Source: Chamaecrista fasciculata
Taxonomy: Eukaryota; Streptophyta; Magnoliopsida; Fabales; Fabaceae
DNA length: 64,000 nucleotides
Direction of reading: 5' to 3'
NCBI GenBank assembly: GCA_003254925.1
Contig: QANZ01001212.1
Location: 105,433-169,432 of the forward strand
Part shown: piece after piece, positions 1-10,618 of the stretch
Position numbering within the stretch: the stretch's first letter is position 1
Layout of the letters: every line of letters starts with the position of its first letter
Translations under genes and position numbers: made by a program
Notes under the pieces: model-generated
The model's input: only the letters and a program-made list of their open reading frames with translations
The model's database searches: none
What the model was told of the DNA's origin: nothing

Positions 1-892
1 CGTAATAGGTCATAGGTAAGACATGAATGCGCGTTACTAGATCTGATCTGTAAGAAGTTAGTCGTAGTTTCCGTAAGGATGAACTAATTTGAGCTTATAG
101 TAAAAGTCAGAGAGATATATGTTAAAAATCAAACAAGATAATATAAAGTATTTGACGGGTCCTAGTTATTAGATCCAATGAGTGTTTAAATAGGCAATTA
201 TTCATATTCAAAATGTGCACATATATTTATATATATATATATAGAAGTCAATATGACTACCAATTAACATAAAAAATCTGTTGGTGAAAGAAAAACTAAG
301 TGAGGAGTTGCTTTTGTTTGGAGGAAAGGGACGCTAGAAATTAAAAGACCATATAGGTCAAAAAGTTTCCCACTATATATATATAAGTAAACTAACTTTT
401 TGATTCCTAAATTATAAAGGTGCTATGAATTTAGTCTCTAGATTTTCACGACTGTATAATTAAGTTCTCAAAATTATTGGAGTAGTTGGTCCAAAGCTTT
501 TGGTCTTCAAAAATGTATTGTTACTAAATTAATAACAAATTAAGTTGTCAAATTTTGCAAAACAGATTACTGTTTTTTTTTTTGGGTATATACATGACAT
601 GAGGCCCAAACATAGCCATTTCGACATTTAACCATCAAGGTTATGGATCTGCCCAATAGGCCGCATCTCATTTCGAAATCCTAATAGGCTGCATCTCAAG
701 TTTTATTTTTTAAAAAAAATATAAAAATAAAAATATTATAGATCTAAGGAAATTAATATGTTATTTGATTTTGTGTAAGAGACTTTGATTTTGATTTTAG
801 TTTTTTGTGTGTGTTTGTGTTGCGGATTAATTATTTTCTTTGGAACATTTTTTTATTTTTCCTACGAATACTTGACTGCACTAATATTATTA
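1..892. other. AT-rich intergenic DNA
   Basis: No coding exon, RNA gene or well-formed repeat is visible. There is a short TA microsatellite around 226-242 and a weak local repeat of a 'GGC[C/T]GCATCTCA' string near 659-699. The interval ends at the target-site duplication of the next element. Confidence 0.6.
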
Positions 893-901
893 TATTATTT
901 T

Positions 902-1461
902 GGCAAAACACCATTTCATGCACTTAACGTTTGCAGTGATTTTCAGTTATGCTCTTAATGTTTCATTTGTGTCATTTGTGCCCCCAATGTGAAACGTTAG
1001 TTTCAATTATGCTCCCACCCTCGTTAGTGTACCGTTTCTCAGAACTTTTTAGCTTCGATCCGTGTTCACTTTTGAGTTTATGGGTACTCATTTTCGGCTC
1101 CTAAGGATCATTTTGCACATAAAAATTTTGAGAAAAATGCTTCGTTTTGCTGCATTTCGTTTTGGTCCTTTTGGGGTTCATCGGGTTCAATTTTCTTCGG
1201 ATTTGGGGGCTATTTTGAGCTTAATCTTTGAAATTGATCCAAGGAATCAAGTTTGTGATTTTCGAAAATTAAAACCATATGAAATCTAATCAAAACCGAG
1301 CTCACATCGTGCGAAAATGGTGTTTTTTTTGTGGATGATTGAAATTGGGGGCATAATTGAAACTAACGTTTCACATTGAGGGCACAACTGACACAAATGA
1401 AACGTTAGGGGCATAACTGAAAATCACTACAAACGTTAGCGACACGAAAGGGTGTTTTGCC
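902..1461. mobile_element. Mutator-type foldback MITE (GGCAAAACACC ends)
   Basis: Terminal inverted repeats begin GGCAAAACACC and end GGTGTTTTGCC. The complementarity extends inward through the 'AACGTT..CAGTTATG' and 'GTGAAACGTTAG' blocks for roughly 120 bases per arm. Both ends abut an exact 9-bp direct repeat, TATTATTTT (893-901 and 1462-1470), which is the size made by Mutator-like transposases. The middle, about 1030-1310, is not inverted and has a 75-codon open frame that resembles no family I know. It may be captured DNA or chance. No transposase is present, so the element is non-autonomous. Confidence 0.85.
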
Positions 1462-1470
1462 TATTATTTT

Positions 1471-2151
1471 CTTGTTGACTCTTATTAAAAAAAGTTTTTC
1501 TACGAGTTTTGGCAAATATATATAATGCAGTTTTAAATATTTAGTATTCTTAATATTTATATTTTGAAAATCACAAAAACAAATTATTAAACCTACAAGC
1601 CTACAACTATCAATATGGGTCTAGTCCAAACTCCAAATTATCATGAGGTGATTTAATTTGGAATATGTCTCGAGTTAAACAAATTACATTTTAAACACAT
1701 GTATTCAAGAATAATAGGTTCAATTTATCTTAGATGAGTCACAAACTGAAAATAAACATCAATTTGTTTTAAACATAGCTCATTTAACAGTAAATTTGAT
1801 TTATTTTAAGGACTCTAATCCTATCAAAATTTTACTTTCTTTTAAATGAGTTGCAAAATACAATAGTTTTCAGAGATTAAATCCTTTAAACTTTCATTCT
1901 CTACATTTAAGAGGAAAATAAAGATTTTTTTGCATAGTATCATACCCTCGTTTAATATTAGATCGGTTAAGGATGAGGATAATTTCACCCGGATGGACAT
2001 CTCGCATTTGGAATGTCTTAATATCTAATGTTATAATACTTCGTTCACCGTTTTTTTAAGTTCACCAAAAGAAAAAAATAAAGAAGGAAAATGAAGAGAA
2101 AAGAATAAATAAAAGAAGAAAAAGTGTGTCCTATATTTTAATATTTATAAG
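1471..2151. other. Intergenic DNA without recognised genes
   Basis: AT-rich sequence with no exon-like stretch, RNA gene or transposon ends that I can support. Confidence 0.55.
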
Positions 2152-2161
2152 ATTAATTTAT

Positions 2162-2468
2162 GAGTAAACTACCAAATTGGTCCCTGGATTATTGGCTCGC
2201 AGACAGATTGGTCCCCGAATTTAGGAAATTGACAAATAGGTCCCCAAATTTTTCTAACGGGTCAAATAGGTCCCCGAATTTTTCTAACCGTAGTCAAATA
2301 GGTCCCCGAATAACATGCACAGAAGGACCTATTTGACAAATGTTAGAAAAATTCGGGGACCTATTTGACTCGTTAGAAAAATTCGAGGACCTATTTGTCA
2401 ATTTCCTAAATTCGGGGACCAATCTGTCAGCGAGTCAATAATCCAGAGACCAATTTAGTAGTTTACTC
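2162..2468. mobile_element. Mutator-type foldback MITE (GAGTAAACTA ends)
   Basis: An almost complete hairpin of about 307 bp. The left arm starts GAGTAAACTACCAAATTGG and the right arm ends with its near-complement, CCAATTTAGTAGTTTACTC. Inside each arm 'AAATAGGTCCCCGAATTTTTC'-like blocks repeat in tandem. The flanks carry an exact 10-bp duplication, ATTAATTTAT (2152-2161 and 2469-2478). TSD size and long arms fit the Mutator superfamily. There is no coding capacity. Confidence 0.88.
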
Positions 2469-2478
2469 ATTAATTTAT

Positions 2479-3377
2479 AGAGATAAAAATATAGAGGATC
2501 CATCCACCCAAAATTTCACCTCTCTCCTTCACTAACCTTCTTTATGATTTTGTGCGGTGTGTTGAGAGTAAATGGATCATTTACAGAAATTTATTATTAT
2601 TTAATTACTATTAATTTATGTATATAGTTGCATTCTAATAATTAGGTCATGTTCTTTTTTTTTTTTTTTCAAATATGATAAAGAAAATACGAAGAAGGGC
2701 TGTAAAGATATATAAGGAGGGCTTTCCTCTTGTATGTTTTCTGATTTTCTCCCTTGCTCTGAGATATTGCACCTTGTCATGCCATAGTTTTCTCTTTCAC
2801 CAATCAAGTATCTTTCGGAAACAAAACAAAACAAAAAGGAGAATTCGGTGGTTCTTGTCTCTCTTATATTATTACATTTGCCATAAAAATCTTTGTTATT
2901 ATGCCTGAGAAAGGAAAAAAGAATCCACTATCTCAGTGCTCCATCATCAAATGTTTTGCATTAACGATTATTGAAGCATAGAAATTGATTAAATAATTAA
3001 TCCGACCCCTAACATAATAGATCGTCGAAATTGGAAAAGAATCTCCCCAGAAACAATTATAACGCTTCTATTAGCAAGTTTTGCAGTCCCAAAAATTATT
3101 AAAAAGAAACGAATATTATCAATTTTTGGAAGTCAATGTTGCAAAAGTTTTCAACTTTCGGAATTGGACATAGCTTAGTCAAGAAAGTGACTTCCATTTT
3201 AACTACGTATTTTGACACTGGACGCACAGCAAGTTTCAACTTTCAACTCCCAACTTTCATTATTTTTCTTCAAATCTTATTATAAAAAATCATCTAATCT
3301 AATTTGAGACTTAATTACAATTAAGCATATTCACCGATCGATGCAATTGTTTATTGAAAATCAAATTCAAGACTTAT
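2479..3377. other. Intergenic DNA without recognised genes
   Basis: Two overlapping open frames on opposite strands near 2616-2908 have no recognisable similarity, no supporting splice or promoter context and low-complexity composition. I treat them as chance. Nothing else is evident. Confidence 0.55.
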
Positions 3378-3388
3378 CTTATACTATA

Positions 3389-3732
3389 GGAAGCATGAAG
3401 AATGAGACGTACACGAGACACGACACAGATACGGACACACAGACACGTTAGATTCTTAAAATTATACGACACGACACGGCATATATTTATATATAAAAAT
3501 AATTAAAAATTCATAAATTTTTATGAAAATTTTAAAAATTACAATATCTATTCATAATATGTCATATGTGATATTATTTTCTATTATTTGCCATGATAAA
3601 GTCACAAAAAATTAATTTTATATTCTGAAACTTATAAATATGTGTCGTGTGAGTATCGTACGGGTGTTTTTGACATAGACATGTGTCTGACACGACGACA
3701 CACTATCAAAATGAAGTGTCCATACTTCGTAA
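3389..3732. mobile_element. MITE, 'ACACGACAC' family, copy A
   Basis: The element has inverted ends rich in ACACGACAC / GTGTCGTGTG (3410-3480 and 3640-3710) around an AT-rich core containing 'AAAATTACAATATCTATT'. Flanking direct repeats CTTATACTATA (3378-3388 and 3733-3743) mark the insertion. The same core occurs near 15,850, and a more diverged copy lies near 55,800. The superfamily is uncertain: copy B has an 8-bp duplication, which would suit hAT. There is no coding capacity. Confidence 0.72.
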
Positions 3733-3805
3733 CTTATACTATATGAGATTAATCATAGTAAAAAAATATTAAAGAAGATTTTTATATAATGAATCATTAA
3801 AAAAA

Positions 3806-4235
3806 GGGTAAATTACACATTGGTACCCTGTGGTTTGATCCTATTTCACTTTGGTACCCTGTGATTTGAAACTTGACACTTTGGTACCCTGTGGTATTCT
3901 CCATTAACACTTTGGTACCCTTGGGAGCTATTTTGTAATTTTAACCATAAGAAATTTTTCAAAAATTACATATTGACCCCAAAAAATTTTCAAAAAATTA
4001 CAAATAGGTCCCTGAATACATATTATCTATGGACTAAAATGAAAACTTTAAAAAAAATTTGGGGTCAATATGTAATTTGTGCAAAATTTGTTATGGTTAA
4101 AATTACAAATAAGCTCCCCAGGGTACCAAAGTGTTAATGGAGAATACCACAGGGTACCAAAGTGTCAAGTTTCAAATCACAGGGTACCAAAGTGAAATAG
4201 GATCAAACCACAGGGTACCAATGTGTAATTTACCC
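3806..4235. mobile_element. Foldback MITE, 'GGTACCCTGTGG' family, copy A
   Basis: The long arms start GGGTAAATTACAC and end GTGTAATTTACCC. Each arm holds several 'CACTTTGGTACCCTGTGG' modules in tandem, inverted in the other arm. A clear TSD cannot be read, partly because an undetermined base lies at 4237 just outside the right end. The relative at 17,277-17,695 has an exact 10-bp TSD, so I assign the family to the Mutator-like group. There is no open frame. Confidence 0.83.
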
Positions 4236-4240
4236 TNGGT

Positions 4241-4767
4241 AGATCTAATTGAAGGGTAGGGTATACTACTATGATACTCGAACTCGGATCCGTGAGTGAG
4301 CGAGTATCAAAATCAATTTCTATATTTATATTTGTTGAGTAGTCTAATTCTCATATCCGGACCAATACTTGAAATTTTTTTAAAATAAACTATTTTTTTA
4401 ATATAAAATTTATAATTATCTAACATTTTACATTTATAACTACTAAAAATAAAAAAAATAAATCATAAATAAGAATAGATTAATACAATATTTCAATATT
4501 CATAAACAATTTATTATTTTTCAACAAAAAGTATTAAAGTATTATATTTTTTATATATTAAAATATATTTATTATTATTAATGGGTATATGGGTAAGGTA
4601 TCACCATATCCGGACCGGATCCATTAAGGATGGGTCCGACCGAGTCTAGGCCCATACCTATAGGGTAAATTTCAAGGTGCCATTGGATATAAAAACTTAA
4701 CCAATAACATATATCTTCCGAAAATGTCTTCATCAATTAAATTCCTGCAAGATAAGAAAATAACGGG
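4241..4767. other. Upstream region of the STOP-like gene
   Basis: AT-rich DNA between the MITE and the zinc-finger gene. An ATG at 4724 opens a frame (MSSSIKFLQDKK) that could be the old start of the downstream gene. It is out of frame with the zinc-finger reading frame, and an in-frame stop at 4753-4755 separates the two. Confidence 0.5.
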
Positions 4768-4827
4768 TCTTCTCATCAGGATCCGAATACGATTTCGGAC
4801 CCTCGGATTCCCCTTCACAATCTCTCT

Positions 4828-5607
4828 ATGCTCCGAACCCGAATGGATTCACTGCATCACTTCCTATCCGAATCCATCAACACCCGCTCCCTCCTCACCA
4901 AACATCACATCAACACCGTCTCCAACGAAATCGTCTCCACCATCCACCACCTCATCCAAAACGGCACCGTTCTCGTCTCTCACTCCCAGAATCTCACATA
5001 CAACCTCGAATCGAAGAAGGCGAAAATCGCCGATTTCAAGGTCGAAATATTAGACAACAACGAAGATGAAGATTGCGAGATCGTGGAGCTCGACGCCGTT
5101 AAATTGTTAGCAGAGAACGTTCATTTCTGCCAAATCTGCGGTAAAGGATTCCGACGCGACGCGAATTTAAGAATGCATATGCGCGCGCACGGAAATCGGT
5201 TCAAGTCGTCGGAAGCGTTGGCGACGGCGGCGAGATTCTCTTGTCCATTCGAGGGATGCAATCGGAACAAATCGCACAGGAAATTCCGGTCGTTGAAATC
5301 TATTGTGTGCGTGAAGAATCATTTCAAGAGAAGCCATTGTCCGAAGATGTATTCGTGCAATCGGTGCCACAAGAAGAATTTCTCCGTGCTTTCTGATTTG
5401 AAGAGCCATATGAAGTATTGCGACGAGTTGAAAAAATGGAAGTGTTGTTGCGGAACCACGTTTTCGAGGAAGGATAAATTGTTTGGGCACATAGGGTTGT
5501 TTGAAGGACATATGCCAGCTCTTGCGGTGGATGAACAAGATGCTAAAAGAAGAGAAAATGAGAATGAAGAAATTGAAACTAAGAAAAAAATGATTTGCAT
5601 TACATGA
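4828..5607 (+). CDS. STOP1/STOP2-like C2H2 zinc-finger transcription factor, possibly decaying
   Basis: STOP1 (SENSITIVE TO PROTON RHIZOTOXICITY 1) and STOP2 are nuclear regulators of acid-soil and aluminium tolerance genes in Arabidopsis. From ATG 4828 this frame gives 259 residues. Residues 1-18 (MLRTRMDSLHHFLSESIN) match the family's pre-finger block. Finger 1 is at 101-121 (CQICGKGF..HMRAH). The atypical distal fingers follow at about 138-230 with the family hallmarks CPFEGCNRNKSHRKF, CVKNHFKRSHC, FSVLSDLKSH and TFSRKDKLFGHIGLF. Homology continues in frame upstream of the ATG (DPNTISDPRIPLHNLS, 4780-4827), as far as the stop at 4753, so the original start lay further 5' and has been lost or shifted. 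The frame ends after an acidic stretch where the family should continue; a matching tail lies at 5816-6022 in another frame. It is either a shortened functional gene or a young pseudogene. Confidence 0.8.
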   Translation: MLRTRMDSLHHFLSESINTRSLLTKHHINTVSNEIVSTIHHLIQNGTVLVSHSQNLTYNLESKKAKIADFKVEILDNNEDEDCEIVELDAVKLLAENVHFCQICGKGFRRDANLRMHMRAHGNRFKSSEALATAARFSCPFEGCNRNKSHRKFRSLKSIVCVKNHFKRSHCPKMYSCNRCHKKNFSVLSDLKSHMKYCDELKKWKCCCGTTFSRKDKLFGHIGLFEGHMPALAVDEQDAKRRENENEEIETKKKMICIT

Positions 5608-5815
5608 ATGGTTTTTATAGAGAGAATATTACATCAGAATTAGTTATACATGTAACAGAAAGCACATGTCAACATTAGCTAATAACAGAATGAGTAAAAG
5701 AATGCTGAGTTGGAGTCTTCAGAAAATGCTGAGCTGGTAGCTTCAGGAACTAACTTCAGGAACTAATTTAGGAACAGACTTCAGGAACTAGCTTCAGGAT
5801 GGTACTCTGTCACAA
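5608..5815. other. Inserted segment splitting the STOP-like gene
   Basis: About 200 bp with no similarity to the zinc-finger gene separates its main frame from its tail. The right half is built of short imperfect tandem units related to 'CTTCAGGAACTA' (5748-5800). No GT donor lies before the stop at 5605-5607, so it is not easily explained as a retained intron, although an AG acceptor context exists near 5815. The origin is unknown. Confidence 0.5.
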
Positions 5816-6022
5816 GAGGAGAAAAGGAAGAAATCATTGAATATAGAGGAAGAGGAAAAAGATGAAGGATTTGGGGTAAATTCAGTGAATTGTTTGGATG
5901 ATGAATTACCAGAAGGATTCTTTGACGATTTAGAGGAATTTGAATCAATTGCCAAATACAGTCATTTCTCCGAAGCCCTGGGTTTTCCTAATAATAACGT
6001 AACTCTTGGAGGGCTTACTTAA
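5816..6022 (+). pseudogene. Detached C-terminal tail of the STOP-like gene
   Basis: The open frame here reads an acidic segment and then DDELPEGFFDDLEEFESI and a short hydrophobic end before TAA. The LPEGFFDDL-type motif is what STOP1-family proteins carry near the C-terminus. It has no ATG of its own that would make sense (an in-frame TTG lies at 5837) and it is in a different frame from the zinc-finger part. I read it as the original 3' end of the same gene, displaced by the inserted segment. Splicing could rejoin the parts only by skipping the stop at 5605. Confidence 0.6.
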
Positions 6023-7252
6023 ATTTTTCAAAACTTGTTTTTGCAGGCTGGAAAGTCACTTGTTATATGCAATTTCAGGGAATGGGTACTTGAATTTTCA
6101 TAGATTTACATTTTATGTCTTGTGTATATATTATTATTGAAATGAAAGGCTTGTCCTTCTAGTGTTTACATTTTATGTCTTATGTATATATCATGATTAA
6201 TGATTCTATTTGTCTCCATGACTCCATGAATATATATGAAGCAATACACAGTTCAGTGCAACATGAGACAGATAGAGGTGCCTCGTTTTCGAGATTTGAA
6301 TCAAAAAGTACACACCTCAATTTTCATTCGTAATGGAGACTGATGTGAAAAAATTGTGAATATATATATGTTAATAAATTTTTACATTATTTAAATTAAG
6401 AAGTAACTAAAGATATATAAGCTAAGATGTAAAATTAAAAATGAACCTTACATTTATAAATATAATAAATTAATATTATATTAAATAATTGCAGTAAAAA
6501 ATTTACAATTCTATACTTTAGAAATTTTAACTATTAGTACCTCCAAAGAAAAAATGTCATGTGTGTCCAAACAGGTTCTCAAGATTGTGGATCAGCCCAG
6601 CATGCCACTATCTTTTGTAGTATTTTTTTTTGGGGGGGAACGAGGAACTGTGGTAATATATTGGACATTTTCCCATATATATTTCTTATTTTTTAAAAAA
6701 CAATTTTTATCAAACCTTAATTTTGAGACCAAAATGATGAATTTGTAAATGTAGTTCATGATTAGCATGTAAAATCTTCAAAATGAATTGAATCTATAAG
6801 TCATTTCCTTTAAACTACTAATTAATTTAGCGAGTTGAGTTTAATTTTTTTTAATTTGTATAATATTATAATTTTGGCCCATACTATATATACTTATTGT
6901 TAATTAGTAAACTATTTTGTTTATTTGTTTATTACTTTTTTTATATAATTTAAATTGATTTATTTATCTCTAAGAATAACGTATTAGAGATGATTATACT
7001 TTATTCATGTATGTATTTATATATTCATATATGTATATATATAATTTTATTTATATGCATTTTTTATAAGAGTGTTTGTTAAATTTAGAGATCAAATATA
7101 TGGCATTCTTTACATGTTTATTATTAAAATTCTATAAGAGTTATAAGAGTAAGAATATTGTATCACATTATTTTTGTTATTTTTACAAATATAAAGAATT
7201 GGTGTGTTGAGTGGGTCATCCAATAGTGTAACCCACATAGTGGACCTCCCGC
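6023..7252. other. Intergenic, very AT-rich
   Basis: The first few hundred bases may serve as 3' UTR of the STOP-like gene. A pair of short repeats 'TACATTTTATGTCTT[G/A]TGTATATAT' lies at 6109-6130 and 6167-6190. No further gene or element can be supported. Confidence 0.5.
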
Positions 7253-7261
7253 AATAGTCGG

Positions 7262-7827
7262 TGAGCAAACCAACCTACGAACCCGCAGAAACCAACCCAA
7301 CCCGCAGCTATAAGTTGGGTTGGTTCGGGTTCGCGGGTTGGTTTGGGTTCAAAATTCTCAACTCGCACACTTGCGGGTTGGGGTTGCGGGTTTGGAGTTT
7401 TTTAACCTAACCCAACCCGCGAGCCCGCATATAATTTTTTTTTATTTTTAAATTTATTTTTTATATATATTTTTATATAAATTTTGTATGTTTTCTTATG
7501 TATTTATACTATTAGTTCTTTATAAATAAGATATTTTGATTTTAAAATTTACATAATTACATATATGTATTACATTTACATATTTTATAGAATATATTTT
7601 AATTGATTTATATTTATATATATAAAATCTATTTTTTTTAACATTTTTTATGTGTAAGTTTTTTTATTCACTACCCACAAATTTATAATAATATTTTTTT
7701 TAATGAAAATTATAAAAAAAAAAATTACAAACTCAACCCGCGGGTTCAACCCAACCCAACCCGCAACTCTGCGGGTTGGGCTGGGATTTCCCTTCAACCC
7801 GCCCCAACCCAACCCGTGCTCACCCCT
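7262..7827. mobile_element. Foldback MITE with 'AACCCGC/GGGTTGG' arms
   Basis: Both ends are packed with degenerate CCAACCCAACCCGC / GCGGGTTGGGTTGG modules in opposite orientation around an AT-rich core. The outer sequences are TGAGCAAACC on the left and GTGCTCACCCCT on the right. An exact 9-bp direct repeat AATAGTCGG flanks it (7253-7261 and 7828-7836). The TGAGCACGGGTTGGG-type end is widespread in plant non-autonomous elements that I would place with hAT, but the left end looks worn and the superfamily is not certain. A 63-codon open frame inside is an artefact of the repeat. Confidence 0.75.
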
Positions 7828-7836
7828 AATAGTCGG

Positions 7837-9230
7837 CATTTAAAGGTTAAACTGTAATTTCAAAAAAATATGGATAAAAGAGAAAAACTACGTAATAGTC
7901 TTAAATCTAAAAGACATAGTTTACAATTCACTCCTATAAAGATCTACCCAAAATTAAAGTTGAGATCAAGATGAAAAAAAAATAAAAAAAAAAAGATAAT
8001 GAAGAGAGTCAAAAATAAAGTTATCTTAAGAAATTCAGAGATTCAAAATTCAAAGGAGTATTCTCTTATCATCAAACCCTCTATTTATAGATGAGGAACG
8101 AAGATCTAAGAGAATCAAATCTATAGTTTAAAATTTAAGTTTGATTTTAAAAAGTGACTTAACTCTATAAGACTCTTATTTTAATCGTTCTAATATATTA
8201 AAAAGATTTGATATAATTTTATGTGAAATTTCACTTTAGATCAAACTCTCAGTTCCATCAATTATCATAATTTATTCTCTTCCTGAATAATAATTCTTTG
8301 TGAAATTTTGGGAGGGTTTTTAAGAAATGACATGGCAAGTTGGTATGAGGAGGCTCATGTGCATACAACTTTATATAATAAAAATTGTCTCATATTATTA
8401 GTTTCATTTTAGTTTATATAATCCTTTAAGAATAAGAAATAAAAAAAATAATGTATACGTAGATTCTATTTAATTAATTTTTAAAACGATTATTGAGGTA
8501 ACGTTAATTTATTTTTTGAACAATTTATTTATGTATCCACCTTATTTTGATGTTAAATTATATTGTTTATCTTCTAAGAAATTAACTTACAATATATATA
8601 TATAATAAATAAACTAAAACACTAATCTTTAGTTTGAACTACTTTAATTTGAATTATATTAGTACTTTTATTGATTCGTGCGTGCTTAAATTTGCTTCAA
8701 GAAGAATTGCAAATCCCAGTAACTTTAAAAAACGGCAATCTTTTAAATTGACTTTTAAAAATATTAATTATAAGATGATAGGATTGGGGAAAGCACTAGC
8801 TAGTTGGAGTGGGACAGTTCTGAGTTCTGACTTCTGCAGAAAACTTTGAGTGCGAAAATCTGCCCTTAATTTGAATCTGAACTTAATCCTTTTAATCTTA
8901 TATTGGGTTATCTTCTAATTTTAAAAACTTAATTTGTAATTTGAATTTAAAGAATGAATAAGCACAAAATCAAATTTTAGAGATAAGATATTTATGAAAT
9001 ATTTAAATTCAAATTAATATCTATCCCATTTTTAAATATATTTAACAAAAATAAAGAAAATCTCAAATTTAAATATATACCCTATAGAATAAAATCTTAA
9101 ATACAAATATATTGATATTATCCCATAAAATTCTAATCCTAATCGATGACACAAGAGGTAATTTGAACTATATATATAAATATTGAACTTTGGCCATTAA
9201 AGATTTTGCATAAATTTAAAAGCCGTACTT
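7837..9230. other. Intergenic DNA without recognised genes
   Basis: AT-rich, with many homopolymers. A 71-codon open frame at 8634-8849 has no recognisable similarity and no promoter context; I do not call it. The last few hundred bases are the presumed promoter of the next gene. Confidence 0.5.
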
Positions 9231-9296
9231 AATTCCTCTTCTTCGTCTCGCTCTACCTACATATATCCAGAGAGAGTAGAGTCTAACGATATTGTT

Positions 9297-9363
9297 TTTG
9301 TCCCTGCCGAACGGCAGGACATGTGGCACGCCATGATTTGTCCCTGTCGAAGGGCAGGACATG
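9297..9363 (+). promoter_or_regulatory. Two near-identical hairpin units in the leader of the first small-protein gene
   Basis: A 27-bp unit (TTTGTCCCTG[C/T]CGAA[C/G]GGCAGGACATG) occurs at 9297-9323 and 9337-9363 with 25 of 27 bases equal. In the first unit CCTGCCG and CGGCAGG are exact complements around an AA loop, giving a 7-bp GC-rich stem. The second unit forms the same stem with one mismatch. The first hairpin ends directly at the ATG at 9321, so it could influence initiation. Function is inferred from position only. Confidence 0.6.
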
Positions 9364-10618
9364 CCATTCAACAGGGGATCCGTAGCCTTCTTCGATCAAT
9401 TCGATTTGTTGTTCAGGTTAGTACGTTAGATCCTACTTCAGATTTTCTAATAAGGTTTTAGAGCGTAAAGTTTTTAACTTTAACGTTGAGGAATTTCAGA
9501 GATTACTTATTTGTTTACTTCTTTCTCTCGATTGGCTTTTTTCTATCTTTTTCATACTGTATTTTAGCCTTATGCTGTTTACTCTTCAATATTACTATAT
9601 ATGCTTTACCATATATATATATATATGATATGATGTCAAATGAATAACTTGACTTCTCATCTGATTCTAATATGTTACATCACCCAATTGATATCTTTGA
9701 ATAAGATGCCACAGTTTAATCTCGTTGTAGAATGTATATATATATATGCCAACATATAGATATATAGACGTTGAACATAATAGAATAGTCCTTATTCTAA
9801 GTTCTAATGCCATATGCACGTACGCACATGTGACGATATCAAATAATGCCCTAAGAAATTCTCACATTCTCATTTAATTACCCCATTGGCCATTGCTTAT
9901 GCTTAAGTAGACAATTATACCGTTCACACTGTACCTCATAGTCAAAACACACACACACATATGTATATTTATATATACTTTTGTGGTCAAAGATTTTACG
10001 GTCACAGTCACGGACGTATATACGAATTAAGCCAATCATTTACATGAGAAGCTCGTGTGTGAGTTGTGACCATATCGATATATATATATATATATATTGT
10101 TATATATATATGGCCTTACTCCTTAGCTTCATGTTTTGTTTCTCAAGAAAGCAATATACAGTTCTAATTAAGAACATATACAAATGATTAATATTATTGT
10201 AGAATTGCAGGTAATTTCTGGGTTTAGGTCAAGTGAAGTAATGGATATTGTTGGCAAGGATCACAAGGAGAGCAAAACCATGAATGTTGAGACGTTGGAA
10301 GATGGGAGTTTCGAAAAGATCCCACAAGCACACTTGGTGGCTGATGAAGAAGAAGCTGAACCACAAGATGAGGTTGATCATAATAATAATAATAATAATA
10401 TTCGTCGTCCTCACACATTTCACAATGATGCTCATTTGAGTTTGGAGGATGGAACGGAGTGGATGAGAATCAAGCTTTGCCAATGGACAAAAGCTGTTGT
10501 TTCAAACAATGATAAGGAAGTTGGTCAAAGACTCGAAGAGATAGGTCGTATAATGAATGATCATATAAGGCCAGCAAGATCAGCCCAAAAAAACAAAAAT
10601 ATAAGGCCAGCAAGATGA
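9321..10618 (+). CDS. Small-protein family member 1 (KLxxWxKAVxS family), two exons
   Basis: I do not know a name or function for this family. The main exon is 10211-10618. An upstream exon 9321-9416 ends CAG|GTTAGT, and the acceptor ATTGCAG is at 10204-10210. Joining them keeps one open frame from ATG 9321 (next in-frame ATG 9333) to TGA 10618, giving 167 residues. The first 32 residues are basic (CPCRRAGHAIQQGIRSLLRS). The rest is acidic, with an Asn run encoded by a GAT/AAT repeat near 10377-10400. Near the C-terminus is EWMRIKLCQWTKAVVSNND, which matches the paralogues at 13126 and 21668 (xxMxxKLxxWAKAVAS). If translation instead starts at ATG 10241, the product is 125 residues. Cytosolic or nuclear; no signal peptide or membrane segment. 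Confidence 0.68.

Noticed and set aside
1062-1289. 75-codon open frame, plus strand
   Set aside because: Lies wholly within a MITE between its arms and shows no recognisable domain.
2616-2908. Overlapping open frames on both strands
   Set aside because: Phe/Lys/Ser-rich low-complexity translations, no homology, promoter or splice context.
5167-5600. Minus-strand open frames opposite the zinc-finger gene
   Set aside because: Antisense shadows of the coding strand.
7648-7839. 63-codon open frame, minus strand
   Set aside because: Caused by GGGTTGG modules of the foldback element.
9297-9363. CRISPR-like or satellite array
   Set aside because: Only two units, in a plant gene leader.
10224-10483. 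Minus-strand open frames opposite small-protein gene 1
   Set aside because: Antisense shadows; Tyr/Ile runs reflect the GAT/AAT repeat.
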